Positions 11,990 through 24,559 of a DNA stretch of 64,000 bases are shown here, piece by piece. Positions within the stretch are counted from its first letter, which is position 1. Each line of letters begins with the position of its first letter. The stretch lies in NCBI GenBank assembly GCA_037951105.1, contig JBAMJV010003340.1, forward strand, positions 124,001 to 188,000, read 5' to 3'. The translations under genes and the position numbers were made by a program. The notes beneath the pieces are model-generated. The model worked only from the letters and a program-made list of their open reading frames with translations. It searched no databases and had not been told where the DNA came from. Origin of the DNA: Echinarachnius parma (Eukaryota > Echinodermata > Echinoidea > Clypeasteroida > Echinarachniidae).

Positions 11990-12300
11990 TCACATCGTTG
12001 GTTGAGAATGAAAAGGGCATTAAGTCAAATTTCGGCTAAATTGAGGAGTCAGCATATACTGTATACTGTCTTGTAGGTCGTAGACTTCTCTATGTGATGC
12101 GACATATTCAGATAATAATAATATGTCTAATTTTGGGGGGAACATTCAACAAATATAGAAGAGAGCTCCATTGTTTTTCGACATGACTTTCAAACTTTAA
12201 ACATGATCCTCTCTGAAGCACATAAAGTTACCAGGCACCTTCTTTATCTTAAACGATATAGGGCTCTAGCTCACATCATATCATTGGTTGAAAAAGAGAA
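11990..12300. repeat. Dispersed repeat 'gagaatgaaaagggcattaa'
   Basis: The segment starts with 'gggcattaagtcaaatttcg', contains 'caaactttaaacatgatcct' and ends near 'catcatatcattggttg'. Related copies lie at 43132-43395 and 60722-61140, so this is a dispersed family of roughly 260-420 bp. Superfamily unknown. Confidence 0.65.
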
Positions 12301-12338
12301 GTGCGCTAATTTGTAACTTTTAGTAAATGTATACTTAA

Positions 12339-12758
12339 AGGGGACCACCAGGCAAAGAACAACACATAATTATAAGTTTTGGTACCATTTTGTGATATCA
12401 AATAGATACCCAACATTTTGCAAAAGGGTTGTGTAATTCATAAACAATGCAATTCATTACCACCACTTACGGAACCACTTGTATTTCCTGGTTCCGTACT
12501 CGCTAAACATTTGCGAGTGCGCCAATTCTATTCACGCATACGTTTGGAGACAATAGAATCCCGGACGATTTGTTCGCTCTGGACAAATGTAGTCTTCGTA
12601 CATGCAGACCCATATACGCATGTTGTAGTATGGTGTTGTGTTTTCCACAAAAAAAAATATTCTGGAAACATATTTGTCTGAACTTGTTGATGGAATGGAC
12701 TACTAAAGATGTTACCCTTTCATTTATAAGAATATTATTTTTTGGGTGGTGGTACCCT
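12339..12758. mobile_element. TTAA-flanked non-autonomous DNA element (1)
   Basis: The ends are AGGGGACCACCAGGCAAAGAA-like and its inverse TTTTTTGGGTGGTGGTACCC. TTAA lies directly outside both ends (12335-12338 and 12759-12762). TTAA target duplications are typical of piggyBac and Kolobok elements. There is no transposase, so the element is non-autonomous. The 87- and 88-residue ORFs inside are unlike known proteins. Confidence 0.8.
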
Positions 12759-13317
12759 TTAAGAGATAATCATGCTTTAAGTTTGGGAGCCTTGTATGTT
12801 GTAGAAATCAAATGCAGTTCTTGTTTTTATGTTTGATGAATATTCACAAAATTAGACATAATTGCAAACTGAAAAGTTTGCATCAAACAGAGAAGGCTCC
12901 AGTTCATGAAATGGTATGCAGAACTCAAATTCACCGAAAATCAACTAAACGCCTTCTGTCTCTCACCCACCGATAAAGGGACATCACATCATATATACAT
13001 AAAGTATGTGACATAGTGAGTGACATCATGTGTTGTTTCTCCCTTGTCTTATTCAAATGTCTGTCCCTATTTAACCACCTTTCAAGAAGGAAAAGTATGA
13101 CTGATGTACATACTACCATGCAAAGTAATTTCTACCAGATTTATAGGGGATAACCATTTTCAACACCAATTTGTAACAATCATTTGAGATTTTGCCCCAA
13201 TGAGAAACAAACAGTCAGGGGAGCTGCTAATTAAACTGTCAATCAGACAGATTAAGTTTGAAGAGAATTGGGAGCTTTTAAACCGTCACTCATATTTAAA
13301 CAATCGCCCATGAAATA

Positions 13318-14697
13318 CAGTCAAACCTGGCTAGATAAAGACCACCCAAGGAATACAAGAAAGTGGTCTTTATAGACAGGTTAGTTTTAAAGAGAAATTA
13401 CCAGATTAGGGGTTAAGATTTTCAACAATTTGTGACGATCATTAGAGATCTCGCCCCAATGAGCAATGACAGTCAGGGGAGCTGTTAAACTTTCAATCAT
13501 ATTTAAGCAATCGCCCATGAAACAGTCAAACCTGTCTATAAAGACCACCAGGGATAAGAGAAAAGCGGTCTATATAGACAGGTTATGTTGAAAGAGAAAT
13601 AAATAGACAAGGAAGCAGTTACGCCGTCAATCATATTCAAACAATCGTCCATGAAATATACAGTAAAACCTACCTAGATAAAGACCACACAAGGAATACA
13701 AGAAAGTGGTCTTTATAGACAGGTTAGTTTTAAAGAGAAATTACCAGATTAGGGGTTAAGATTTTCAACAATTTGTGACAATCATTAGAGATCTCGCCCC
13801 AATGAGCAATGAATAGTCAGGGGAACTGTTCAAACTTTCAATCATATTCAAACAATCGCCCATGAAACAGTCAAACCTGTCTATAAAGACCACCAGGGAT
13901 AAGAGAAAAGCGTTCTTTATAGACAGGTTATGTTGAAAGAGTAATAAATAGACAAGGAAGCAGTTACGCCGTCAATCATATTCAAACAATCGTCCATGAA
14001 ATATACAGTAAAACCTACCTAGATAAAGACCACCCAAGGAATACAGAAAAGTGGTCTTTATAGACAGGTTAGTTTTAAAGAGAAATTACCAGACAGATTA
14101 GGGGTTAAGATTCTCAACAATTTGTGACGATCATTTTGCCCCAATGAGAAATGAACAGACAAGGAAGTTGTTAAAACGTCAATCATATTTAAGCAATCGC
14201 CCATGAAACAGTTAAACCTGCCTATAAAGACCACCAGGGATAAGAGAAAAGCGGTCTTTATAGACAGGTTATGTTGAAAGAGAAATAAACAGGAAAAGGA
14301 GCCGTTATACCATCTATCATATTTGAACAATCGTCCATGAAATACAGTCAACCTGCCTACAAAGACCACCCAAGGAATACAGAAAAGTGGTCTTTATAGA
14401 CAGGTTATGTTGAAAGAGAAATAAACAGGAAAAGTAGCCGTTATCCCATCTATCATATTTGAACAATCTTCCATGAAATACAGTCAACCTGCCTATAAAG
14501 ACCACCAGGTATAAGAGAAAAGCGGTCATTATAAACAGGTTATGTTGAAAGATAAATAAACAGGAAAAGGAGCCGTTATACCATCTATTATATTGGAACA
14601 ATCGTCCATGAAATACAGTCAAACCTCCCTATAAAGATCACCCAAGGAATACAGGAAAGGCATTTTTTTTAAAGCAGTTGATCCTTATAGACAGGTT
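13318..14697. repeat. Tandem array of nine hairpin units
   Basis: Nine hairpins begin at 13318, 13523, 13661, 13868, 14006, 14209, 14345, 14481 and 14616. Each has an arm near CAGTCAAACCTGTCTATAAA, a loop near 'accaccagggataagag' and an opposite arm near TCTTTATAGACAGGTT. Spacing alternates (about 205, 138, 207, 138, 203 bp) and then settles near 136 bp. This indicates a two-hairpin higher-order unit that shifted to a one-hairpin unit. The 101-103 residue ORFs on the minus strand are the repeat itself. Confidence 0.9.
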
Positions 14698-14743
14698 CAT
14701 TTTTATGTTAAATGCTTGCTAGGATGTCAAGTAAAGTTACAGC

Positions 14744-15247
14744 TTGTTCACACACAAAATATTTTATCCTGAAACGTCGTATAAAGAATCATCGTATAAA
14801 GAAACGTCGTATAAAGAATCATCGTATAAAGAAACATCGAGCGTTCACACACACAAGAACAAGATCCCGAAACAGCTACAACGAAATATCGTATAGGTGT
14901 GCAGTTTGCTACTGCGCAGTGTGGTGTCTTTTTTCTGTCTGCTGTCTTCTGTGAGCGAGCGCAAATCTGAGTGAAGTAACACGCGGTCATGTTAAGCCCC
15001 GCCCAGTTATACCATTCTAGTATAACCTTGGATCGACCGAGCGTTCACACACAAAACGAGCGTGATTCTTTACCGAGTTCTAGTTCGAAACGATGCTCAA
15101 ACCCCTGTTTCGCTATACGATGATTCTTTATACGACGTATCGTTAGTGAGCGTTCATACACACAATTTCATCGTATAGCTAGACGAGAACGGTATAGCTA
15201 TACCGTTATAGTCTAGCTATACAATTAAATTTTTGTGTGTGAACACG
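14744..15247. mobile_element. TIR element of the CGTGTTCACACACAAA family, copy 1
   Basis: Left end TTGTTCACACACAAAAT and right end TTTTTGTGTGTGAACACG are inverse to each other. The interior holds many short copies of TCGTATAAAGAATCA and GAGCGTTCACACACA in both orientations. It also has a unique block with 'tttgctactgcgcagt' and 'ccccgcccagttata' shared with the copy at 34855-35321. No target duplication is clear and no gene is encoded. Confidence 0.75.
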
Positions 15248-15249
15248 GG

Positions 15250-15790
15250 GCAAGATTCACAAAGGATAATAAACACAATTTTGTAGGAGAGTTGAACAAT
15301 GGAAAATGAAAGTTTAGTTAAATATTCAGATTCTAATGCTTTTTAAAGTCAGAATTACAGAGCCAGCCAGGCGGCTTACAAATAATTGCAAGCTAATTCA
15401 AACTTCATACCCTGCTATACTAATTCTAACACGACCCATATTGGGATTGGGAATAATCAATGCTTGAGTGTGTAAAAATGAAGTGCATGCAATGAATCAA
15501 TACCATAAATTAAAAGTTCACTAGCTTGCCAAATTTCAGCATGTTCTAACTTAAAAAGTTCACTTTATATAACTGGTTTATCTGGTCATCTACAGTTTAA
15601 AAAAAAAACCTCTTGAGTTTGATTTAGAGGCATGGATTCAGTTTCAAATCAGATGTAGGAGATATAAAATTGAACTAATGACTCTAGTTCTCTTGCACTT
15701 TTTATTTCACCATGACTTTGAATTTCCAGGGAACGATGTTGATGAAATTAGTATATCCCCTAATGTAGTATAAATAAATGTTGTGAAATT
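15250..15790. other. Intronic stretch without recognised features
   Basis: AT-rich sequence lying between two inverted-repeat structures. Nothing further can be supported. Confidence 0.5.
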
Positions 15791-17254
15791 TTTTGCTATA
15801 ATCTTGGAAACAGTTTTTTATTTGGGGTAAATACATTACTGATGAGAAAAAGTGATGTTTCCATTTTTTATTTTTGGTCCCATGGTGCATTTTGCCGATT
15901 TTAAAGATAATTAGCTAATTTGCATATTTGTGAAATAAGGTCAGGGGTCATTTTCTATCTAGGAATAGTACAATATTGATAAAAACTAGTATTCTAGGGT
16001 ATTTTGGGGCGAGGATTCCATTTCCGGTGCTCGTTTGTAAGTGCTGTATGGGAAACACTCTGAAATCCAAGATGGCTGCCCCTTATTTGCATATTTATGA
16101 ATATTATTGATTTTCAGTGGCTACAGCCCCTAATAAGCAATAATTCCGGATTATTATTTGTCAGTTATGTTCTAAGTATGTATTTAAGATATCAAAGATG
16201 AGTTGCCATCGTGGCAACCTCTAGCAATGCATATTATTTGCATAATTATGTATTTTACCTAATTTGCATATTCCCCCAAATCGAGTATATTGGGAACCCG
16301 GCAAGTAAAAAAGACAAGTAATACCACTTTTCCAAGGTTTTGGGGGGCAGCAGATCCATTGTTGATACTTATTTACCTGTATCACCATGGCATCCATCTC
16401 AAATCCAAGATGACTGCTCCCTAAATTACACATGTTATGATACACGACTATATTATTTCGGTTATATTAGATTGGTATTATAATGTTTTGACATTTAATT
16501 ATTGGAATGAGCAACTAGAATACTTGAATGACAATGTAGTTGTTTGCTGACAGTAAGCAAATCATACTTTTATAAATTAAATGCCATTAAAGTAGCAATA
16601 GCATTATTTACTTTAAAATGACAAAGGCGGCCATCTTGGATTTATGTGGGTTGCCGAGGTGATACAGGCAAATAAGTATCATGAATGGATTCGTTGCCCC
16701 CTAAAACCTTGGAAAAGTGGTATTACTTGTCTTTTTTACTTGCCGGGCTCCCAATATACTCGATTTGGGGGAATATGCAAATTAGGTAAAATACATAAGT
16801 ATGCAAATAATATGCATTGCTAGAGGTTGCCACGATGGCAACTCATCTTTGATATCTTAAATACATACTTAGAACATAACTGACAAATAATAATCCGGAA
16901 TTATTGCTTATTAGGGGCTGTAGCCAATGAAAATCAATAATATTCATAAAATTATGCAAATTAGGGGAAGCCATCTTGGAGTTCAGGGTGTTTCCCATAC
17001 AGCACTTACAAACGAGCACCGGAAATTGAATCCTTGCCTCAAAATACCCTAGAATATACTAGTTTTCCTCAATATTGTACTATTCCTAGATAGAAAATGA
17101 CCCCTGACCTTATTTCACAAATATGCAAATTAAATTATCTTTAAAATCGCCAAAATGCACCCTGGGACCAAAAATAAAAAATGGAAACATCACGTTTTCT
17201 CATCAGTAATGTATTTAGACCAAATTAAAAACTGTTTCCAAGATTATAGCAAAA
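15791..17254. repeat. Giant palindrome: two arms of about 630 bp and a 0.2-kb spacer
   Basis: The arm 15791-16420 matches the inverse of 16626-17254 along its whole length, by eye at roughly 85-90 percent. Examples are ttttgctataatcttggaaa against tttccaagattatagcaaaa, and ccggtgctcgtttgtaagtg against cacttacaaacgagcaccgg. The spacer is about 16423-16625. Both arms carry 'caagatggc' and 'aatttgcata' motifs. It may be a foldback transposon or a large MITE, and no target duplication is obvious. Any transcript through it would form a very long hairpin. The exon at 17468 lies only about 210 bp away. Confidence 0.88.
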
Positions 17255-17467
17255 CAAATTGCTGCTTTACATAACCTGATAGACTAAATGTTATGAAAGC
17301 ATTTTGAGAGTCAATGAACAGGGCATGAGCTTTTGATCCTAAGAAACTTCATCAGGCGCAATTTGACAAACGTAACACATAGACAAATGCTTTAAAAGTA
17401 TTCTGATGTTAAATATACAGAGTATAATAAATGTTTTGATATAACATAATCAAAATAGTTTACTTAC

Positions 17468-17511
17468 CACAGGTAAGATATCGAGATGCTGTATTACAAA
17501 GTACTTGATTC
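17468..17511 (-). CDS. Short internal exon (44 bp) of the large minus-strand gene
   Basis: On the minus strand a strong acceptor (ttttgtatttcattgcag) and a strong donor (CCTGTG|gtaagtaaac) bracket 44 bp. After two bases that complete a Gly codon with the exon at 51140-51209, it reads IKYFVIQHLDILPV and ends in phase 0, fitting the exon at 8150-8261. The splice sites are among the best in the window. The frame choice rests on phase agreement with the neighbouring exons. The 94-residue ORF covering this stretch is in a different frame. Confidence 0.6.
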
Positions 17512-17519
17512 CTGCAATG

Positions 17520-18250
17520 AAATACAAAACAAAGATTATGTAATTGGGCTGGAAAGGGCAATTCTGAGTGTAAAACTTCCAATACTAAATAGTAAGATAA
17601 GGTTGAAATTTGAGACATTTCATATACAGAATGACACAAAGAATCGTTTGGATATAGAAACATATGGATCATAAGCAATCTAAAACGAAGCAGTATTAGT
17701 TTAATATACAGTAGCCTTTTAAAGGAGAGTTCAATCAATTTCAAGTTAACCTTTACATCACTTCAAAGTAAACTGCCTATTTGTTTTCATTTATTGGTCA
17801 TTCTACATCAGTTTCTGAGTAATTTAGTCTTGTTAAAAAGAAACATATTTGTTGGCAAATATCAAACCCATCTGTCTATATTTATAAGTTGCATTTATTA
17901 AGCAAAAATATATGTGTACACAAACGAATGAACCCAGAAGCACTTTGTGTTCACAATACATGCATATGTACATACATGTACAAGTATAAATGTCATATTT
18001 CTTACGTCACTACAGTATAATTACATCAAATTGGATTCTAAATCCTAAATTACATCTTCTGTATATAGTATGTTGCTAACCCGTTCCGGACTGTACGTTC
18101 CCCAAAATACTCTGGCTGTTGTTTAATGGATAATGCATGGTATACCAAAATCAAATTTAAGTCTCCCAAAGGGTTAAACCTCTCACTACCAGGCCATTTA
18201 TATGGTCATCGAGATCATACACTCATTGTATGTGCCATGATATTTTGAGG
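17520..18250. other. Intronic stretch; one short TTAACCC-type repeat
   Basis: Mostly featureless AT-rich sequence. At about 18076-18177 there is a short repeat with CTAACCC at one end and GGGTTAA at the other, like those at 45795-45894 and 46198-46297. Confidence 0.5.
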
Positions 18251-18254
18251 GTTA

Positions 18255-18990
18255 ATTATTTTGCTTTTGGAAAGGATGAGGAAAGTCTGATATGGGGATA
18301 ACTAGAGCATGTAGAGGATATGTTTCAATTTTTATTCAATTCCGAGGTTTCCAATATTAGTAAATGTGTCGAATGCAGAATGGGTTTTAAGTTCCTGTAT
18401 TAAAGGTATTAAAGGTATTTGTGCATTTAGTTAGGACTTAGGAGGGATGTAAATAGGGTAAGGAAAGTCTGAGAGGGGGATAATTGGAGCATGCAGAGGA
18501 TATGTTTCAGTTTTGATTTAATTCTGAGGTTTCCAATAAGTAAATGTGTCCGAATGCAAAATGGGTTTAAGTTCCTGTACTAAAGGTATTAATGTATTTA
18601 GTGAGGAGGGATGTAAATCGGATAAGGAAAGTCTGATAGGGAGATAATTGGAGCATGCAAAGGATATGTTTCAGTTTTTACTCAATTCTGAGGTTTCTAA
18701 TAAGTAAATGTGTTTGAATGCAAAATGGGTTTAAGTTTCTGTGAAGGTATTTGTGCATTTAGGTTAGAGGGATGTAAATCGGATAAGGAAAGTCTGATAG
18801 GGAGATAATTGGATATACATATATATATTTCTGTGGCTGAAATTCAATTTCTGAGGTTTATCGAGGTCATAATTAGTAAATGTGTCCAAATGTGGAATGG
18901 GTTTGAGTTTATAGCAGGAATGTAGGTAGGGGCCATGTAATTGTAAATAGGATAAGGGAAGTCTAGTAATAGGGGGTAACTGGAGCATGC
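18255..18990. repeat. Tandem array, about five units of 160-183 bp
   Basis: The phrase 'ggataaggaaagtctgatag' recurs near 18274, 18457, 18617, 18779 and 18949. Each is followed by 'ataattggagcatgcagagg' and 'aagtaaatgtgtccgaatgc'. The units are diverged and no coding function is seen. Confidence 0.85.
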
Positions 18991-19029
18991 ATAGGACATT
19001 CTTGTGGCACAGCCAAGGGAGTAAAGCTG

Positions 19030-19720
19030 GGGGTAATTGCCCCCCCCCCCCCCCCCCCCCCCCCTCTGTTGGGATTCCTCAAAGATTAAGATAAATCCAA
19101 TAAAGAAATATATCAAACAAAGTAATACAAAAATACATGATAGCATAATAAAGGGACATTTAAATCTAATACAAAAGAAATAAACAACACAGAAATGAAT
19201 ACATGCTGGTACGGTGGTACCTAACACACAAAATAAAGAAATACAATTATAACACACACAGCAAGACATATACACAACACAATATTTAACCCACTAAATA
19301 AAATTTGATATTGGTAAACACCAGATAACATGCATTCTCCATAGACACTAGCACCAGCATTTTCAGGACCAGTCCTGAATCATAATGAGTTGATGCTGGC
19401 ACATATTACTGCCCCCATAAGATTTATCTTGTGCCCCCTCTTTGCCTGTATTTTGCCCCCCTCTCCATTGGTTGGATCTAGGGAAAAAATTAATATATTC
19501 ATTTCTGGGGCTCCCTATCTAATTTTATGGAAGTTTTCGGGGGTTACTTTTCCAACTTTTGGGGGCTACAAATTTCTGGGGCTCTTTTTTTTCTCGAATT
19601 TCAGGGGCTACTATTTAGCTCTAATGCTGTAAGTGATCATCGGATTGGCATTCGATCACGATCCGATCATGCAGAAAAATTGGGGGGGGGGGGATTTCCC
19701 TGGTTAGATCCTACTTGATA
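19030..19720. repeat. Poly-C tract and 'ggggctac' repeat fragments
   Basis: A C-run of about 24 lies near 19041-19064. From 19380 to 19720 the phrases 'tctggggctc' and 'gggggctac' recur, like those at 52605-52815 and 57130-57200, and end in a G run at 19682-19692. A short repeat starting TTTAACCC lies at about 19288-19395. No gene. Confidence 0.5.
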
Positions 19721-21594
19721 TGCCACTGGGTTAGACCCCTGGCTAACATGTAATTCTTGGGCTTATCCAGGATGCAATTAATAAATGGGATTGGTTCGCG
19801 AATCATTTTTACTCCATATCAAAATCTCTCCTCAACCTTATCTACAACCGAAACTGACATCTCATTAACATCAAAATCACTGTCTGCATCTGAGGCTTGA
19901 CGTGGACGTAATTGAAAATAGAAAATAAATATTTGAATGAAAGAGGGTAAAATATGAATAAAGATTACGATCGGGGCAGCTTAATCCACTGGAGATCATT
20001 TTATTTTAGTTATGCACACATTTTCCATAGCCTCCTACCCTAGTTGCGCTGAGACTAGTTCAGAAAGTGTTAATGAAAGGGGGAAAAGACTATTTTTAAA
20101 AAAGCAACCTAAATAGATAAGAAGTTAAATTTTTATGAAAAATAGTAATTAACACAAACTAATCTACTTTTAAGCAGGGAAATTATGAAATAATCATTCA
20201 TACAAACTTACACTATATACTTCGTCAAAAGAAAGAATAAGATGCATATGTGAGAAATAGTTTTATATGCTAAATATATATGATGTTATGTTATGAGAAG
20301 AAAAATTCGGGGACGGGATGGACATAAAGGGTTGTGTGCGAAGTCATCATTCATATCTAACAAGGGGTTTTCTATCAAGTCATTACTATCAACAGCACTA
20401 GCCTATGTTCATCATAAATTAATTTAAACATTTTAAGGAGGAAAATAAAAAGAAAATGGTGTGTATGTGTGAAATAGACCATCATGTCAAAAGAAATGGG
20501 TGTTGATAATAAGAACAACATGTGGGAATTAGAGGATGGGCAAAGAAGCTTGGGGACTGAGTCTTGATTCATTAACATGGGGTTGTCTATCAAGTCAGAA
20601 AACTTGCCCAACGAGCATCATATTAAACTTAACCCGTTCACTTCGAGATTCTAACATCCTCATAGACTATAAATATAGCCAACCCTGTTCCCGTAAGCAA
20701 CTGGTTAGTTGATACTCTTAAAAAAAGAAAATGGTGGGTATGAGAGAACATATCTATCATTATGTTGAGAGAAATGAGTGAGAAAAAATGAAAAAAAGGG
20801 ATGGGCATGGAAGCTTGAAGCTCATGATTCATTATCATCAGGTTTTATATCAGGACAGAACATTACCCACCCATGAGCATCATGGGTTAATAATTAAAAC
20901 TCTGTTTAAAACCCAAGAACATGGTGGGTATGTGAGAAATAGACCGTTATGAAGAGAGAAATTTGTATGGAAATATTAGAACAAAATGTGGGAAAGGGAT
21001 GGGCATTGAAGTTTGGGGGCTATATCATGATTCATTCACAAGCGGGGTCTTATCAAGACATAACACTATCCGCCAAACAACATCATAAGTTAGTTAAAAC
21101 TCTTGAAAAAAAATCAAAGTGTATATGTGAGAAAAGGATCATTATGTAAAGCAAAATGTGGGCACAGAATGTGGTGCCTTTATGATGATTAATCAACAAG
21201 ATAGGCTTCTAGTCAGAACACCATCCGCCCAAAGAACACTTTTTAAAAATTACATTAAGGATCATTAATGTTGAGCAAAATGTGTATGATAATATTAGAA
21301 CAAAATGGAGGAAAGGGTGGGCAGAATTCGGTGCCTTTATGATGAGTAATCAACATGGGGCTTCTATCAGAGTCAGAACACTATCCGCCAAGAGCATCAT
21401 AAGTTACTTGAAACTCTTTTTTAAAAATAAATTATGTTGAGCAAAATGTGTGTTGATAATAAGAAAAAAAATGTTGGAAAAGGATGGGCATTGAAGCTTG
21501 GGGGCTATAATATGATTAATCAACAAGGGGGCTTCTATCAGAGTCAGAACACTATCCAACCCAGGGGCATCATATATTAATTAAAACTCTTTAA

Positions 21595-22513
21595 AGTAGA
21601 GTTTCATTGAAAATCACAAAATATGAGAATAATGCATCACTAGAGAGCTAGGGGCTAACAGATTAAGATTAATACTTCTTAATTTCCCATACCAACACGA
21701 TATCTTAGTACAACAACAAAACAAAACTCCATCACAAGAATCGAAAACAAGCGCTCTTTGCGCTTAAAAAACGCCAACGTTTTGATGATGTCACACATTG
21801 AGTAAGTTATCATTAGCAGACGATGTCTCATTGCGAATCTACACAACCATTAGTGTATTCTTGCCACGAAAACGCATTTATTTCATTGCATTTTGTAAAT
21901 AAGGTTGACCTCGACTTATACACAATAATCTTTCACTCGGAAACATTTACGGAAATGAAGTAAGTCACACACCGTCCTACTTTATCTGCTTGAAAGACCC
22001 GCCGAAGTCTGGGCACGATCTATTGGCCCATTGTTCAACAGCTGTATTATGATGCGGGTGTCGCTGAATGTGCAGTTCTGCATGTGATACTTATGGGCGA
22101 TGTAATAGATTAAAATAACGTTATTTAGCATGCTTTACGGAAAAATTGTGTGTCAAAATACAACAAAGTGCTTTTAAGAGTGAGACAGAGGAGCAAATAA
22201 TGACAAATATTCTCCTCAATAAACAAGGATGATTAAACAGAATCATGTTAAAAGGGCACTATAAAATGTGTGTTATATATCGGACATCGTCTGCTAATGA
22301 TGACCTACTCAATGTGTGACGTCACAGTATTTCAACTGGTTTCGGCGGGACTTTTGATGCCATAAACTGGCTTACGAATTACCACTATTTCATTGATGAT
22401 AACTCCTTGATAGCAATGTTTTGAAACACTTATTTTTAATATTCGTGTCATCGATTATATATGAAAAATAGAAATATGAGCTGAATCTAAATTCAAATCA
22501 ATGAAATTCTACT
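21595..22513. mobile_element. TTAA-flanked non-autonomous DNA element (2) inside the array
   Basis: The ends are AGTAGAGTTTCATTGA and its inverse TCAATGAAATTCTACT, flanked by TTAA at 21591-21594 and 22514-22517. Joining the flanks gives aactctTTAAaagaat, which matches sister array units (for example aactgtttaaagaataac at 24168). About 190 bp in from each end are opposed copies of 'gtcacacattgagta' and 'cattagcagacgatgt'. No transposase is present. Confidence 0.9.
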
Positions 22514-22591
22514 TTAAAAGAATAGAGTGTACATGTACATTTATGTGAGAGATTTATCATTATGTTGAGATAAATGGATCATTTTTGTTAA

Positions 22592-23502
22592 AAGAAGACT
22601 TTATTGGCGAAATCTATACTTTGATAATTCAAATCATGATTTTAGAAAACCATTCCATACAAATAGATCATTTGAAACCTTTAACTTTCCCATATTTGAT
22701 TTTTAAAAAACATAAATAATCAACGAGTAATGGAACGATCCTCAAAATCCAATACGTCACTGATGCCAAACTGTACGTTTCTCGTGAAAATCACCGTAGG
22801 CCAATCTACTAAGTAAAACCATACATGAAATATTAATATATTAATTCATTATTTTCTTCCTATTTGATCGCTAAAAAAATAGACAAGAACATTACAAATA
22901 ATATCCGAAATATCAACAATAAAAGTACCCGAAATGTAGTGGTATACTTCATACAATCTTTAGCAAATTACGACAAAATTGGTTACTCCGCACGTGCCCT
23001 CATAGACCCCCGTTTATGGAGCACACGCATTACATAAACAGACATAAAACGTGAGAGAAAGCAATTTACCTCGTTTACTTCGCAATTCTTAGTTAATCAA
23101 TTGAACTAACAAATGAGATTTGTTTACTTTAAAAAAAGGGATCAGTTTGTACGGGCCAAGAAATCGAATTTTTCGAAAACATCCTTGTCATGCTTGTCCG
23201 AGCTTTGGCGTATTCAAGATCGATACGGTACAGCAGTTCACAAAGGGTAATTGTGCGCAAACAACAGAGTACAAAGGTCATGCCCGTACGTAAAGCGAGC
23301 GCACAATCATAGTTTGGCTTCAATGATGTCACGACATCCGAGCAGATGAGTTCATTAGCATATGTAAACACAAAAACAGGTACTTTTGAAAAACAAATGC
23401 AGACTTTATTGGAGGTTATGCATTTGAAATTTTTGTGGAGATCAACCTTTGAGGGTATACAGAACAACATTTTTTTTTTTAATTCGTCAATAAAGTCTTC
23501 TT
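22592..23502. mobile_element. TTAA-flanked non-autonomous DNA element (3) inside the array
   Basis: The 20-bp ends are AAGAAGACTTTATTGGCGAA and its inverse with one mismatch, flanked by TTAA at 22588-22591 and 23503-23506. It lies only 78 bp from element (2), within the same array. A 137-codon minus-strand frame crosses its right end (23129-23542). That frame runs through the TIR into the host array, so it is not a proper gene. The family is unknown beyond the TTAA preference. Confidence 0.88.
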
Positions 23503-23566
23503 TTAAGATAAATGGATAATTTTGTTGAGATAAATGGATCATTTTGTTGAGATAAATGCATCATTA

Positions 23567-24006
23567 GGCCATAAAAAATAAATTGTTGGATTGGCGTAAC
23601 CCGCCCGTCCCTAAAAATACCGCCGACCCTAGATGTTTTTGCCGATTGCGATCAATATCGTTATGTATCGTTATGCTATCGCCTGAGTATCGCGCTGCAT
23701 TTGTGATCGATAAATTTGCTGCACTAAAAACCCGGAAGTGTTGCGATATCGCTTTTTCCCCGCGAGGCGATGAAGGCGCGAATACTGTATACAGTACATG
23801 CAATGTACCGTACGTATACGCGGTACCGAATACCCCGCGTTACCTATGCAGCGCATGCATGTACAATGTTTATGCCGCCGGCCAGGGCCAGCATGCATAT
23901 CTGCATATAAAAAAAAAGTTAAAAAAAAAAAAAAAAAAATCCCGACCGACCTACCCTAATTTTTGGTTGCCCGTTACGCCAATCAAACAATTTTTTTTTT
24001 TTGGCC
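23567..24006. mobile_element. TTA-flanked MITE, Harbinger-like, inside the array
   Basis: The ends, GGCCATAAAAAATAAATTGT and the inverse ACAATTTTTTTTTTTTGGCC, continue into an opposed 'gattggcgtaac' block. TTA lies outside both ends (23564-23566 and 24007-24009). The interior is CpG-rich (for example 'tatcgcctgagtatcgcgct') and ends in an A-run at 23921-23939. The 145-codon plus-strand frame covers the element but is not recognisable as a protein. Confidence 0.85.
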
Positions 24007-24559
24007 TTATGTCAAGATAAATGAGTATGGAAATAAGACCAAAATCAAGGAAACTACATGAAGGATGGGCATAGAAGCCTGGGGGATATATATGATGGTT
24101 AATCAACGAGGCGGCTTTAAACAAGTCAGCTAGATCACTACCCACCCATGAGCATCATAGGTTAATTAAAACTGTTTAAAGAATAACATTGTGTGTATGT
24201 GAGAAATAAATCAATATGTTGAACAAATATGGAAATAAGAACAATATGGTTCCAAAGGACGGGAATTGAAGCTTATGGGATATAATCATGATTCACTACC
24301 ATGGGAGTTTTTTTCTTATAAAATGAGAACAGCACCATTCCCTGACCAAAAGTTAATTTATAAGTTTGATCAAAGCCACTTCATGCCCATCATACATAAA
24401 ACTTGTATAAAGGGACTAAGAAAGATATAACGTTCATTATTTTGAGAGAAATGTGTATGGAAATAAGAACAAAATGTTGGAAAATGATGAGCATTGAAGT
24501 TTGGGGGCCATATAATCATGATTCATTGATGGAGGGGGTTTCTACCATGATTCCATGCA

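Noticed and set aside
13318-14697. CRISPR-like regular repeats
   Set aside because: Units are 60-bp hairpins with conserved, repeated linkers of 75-145 bp, not short repeats with unique spacers. The sequence is eukaryotic in character.
23129-23542. 137-codon minus-strand ORF
   Set aside because: It crosses the right terminal repeat of the TTAA element at 22592-23502 into host array sequence, so it cannot be an element-encoded gene in this form.
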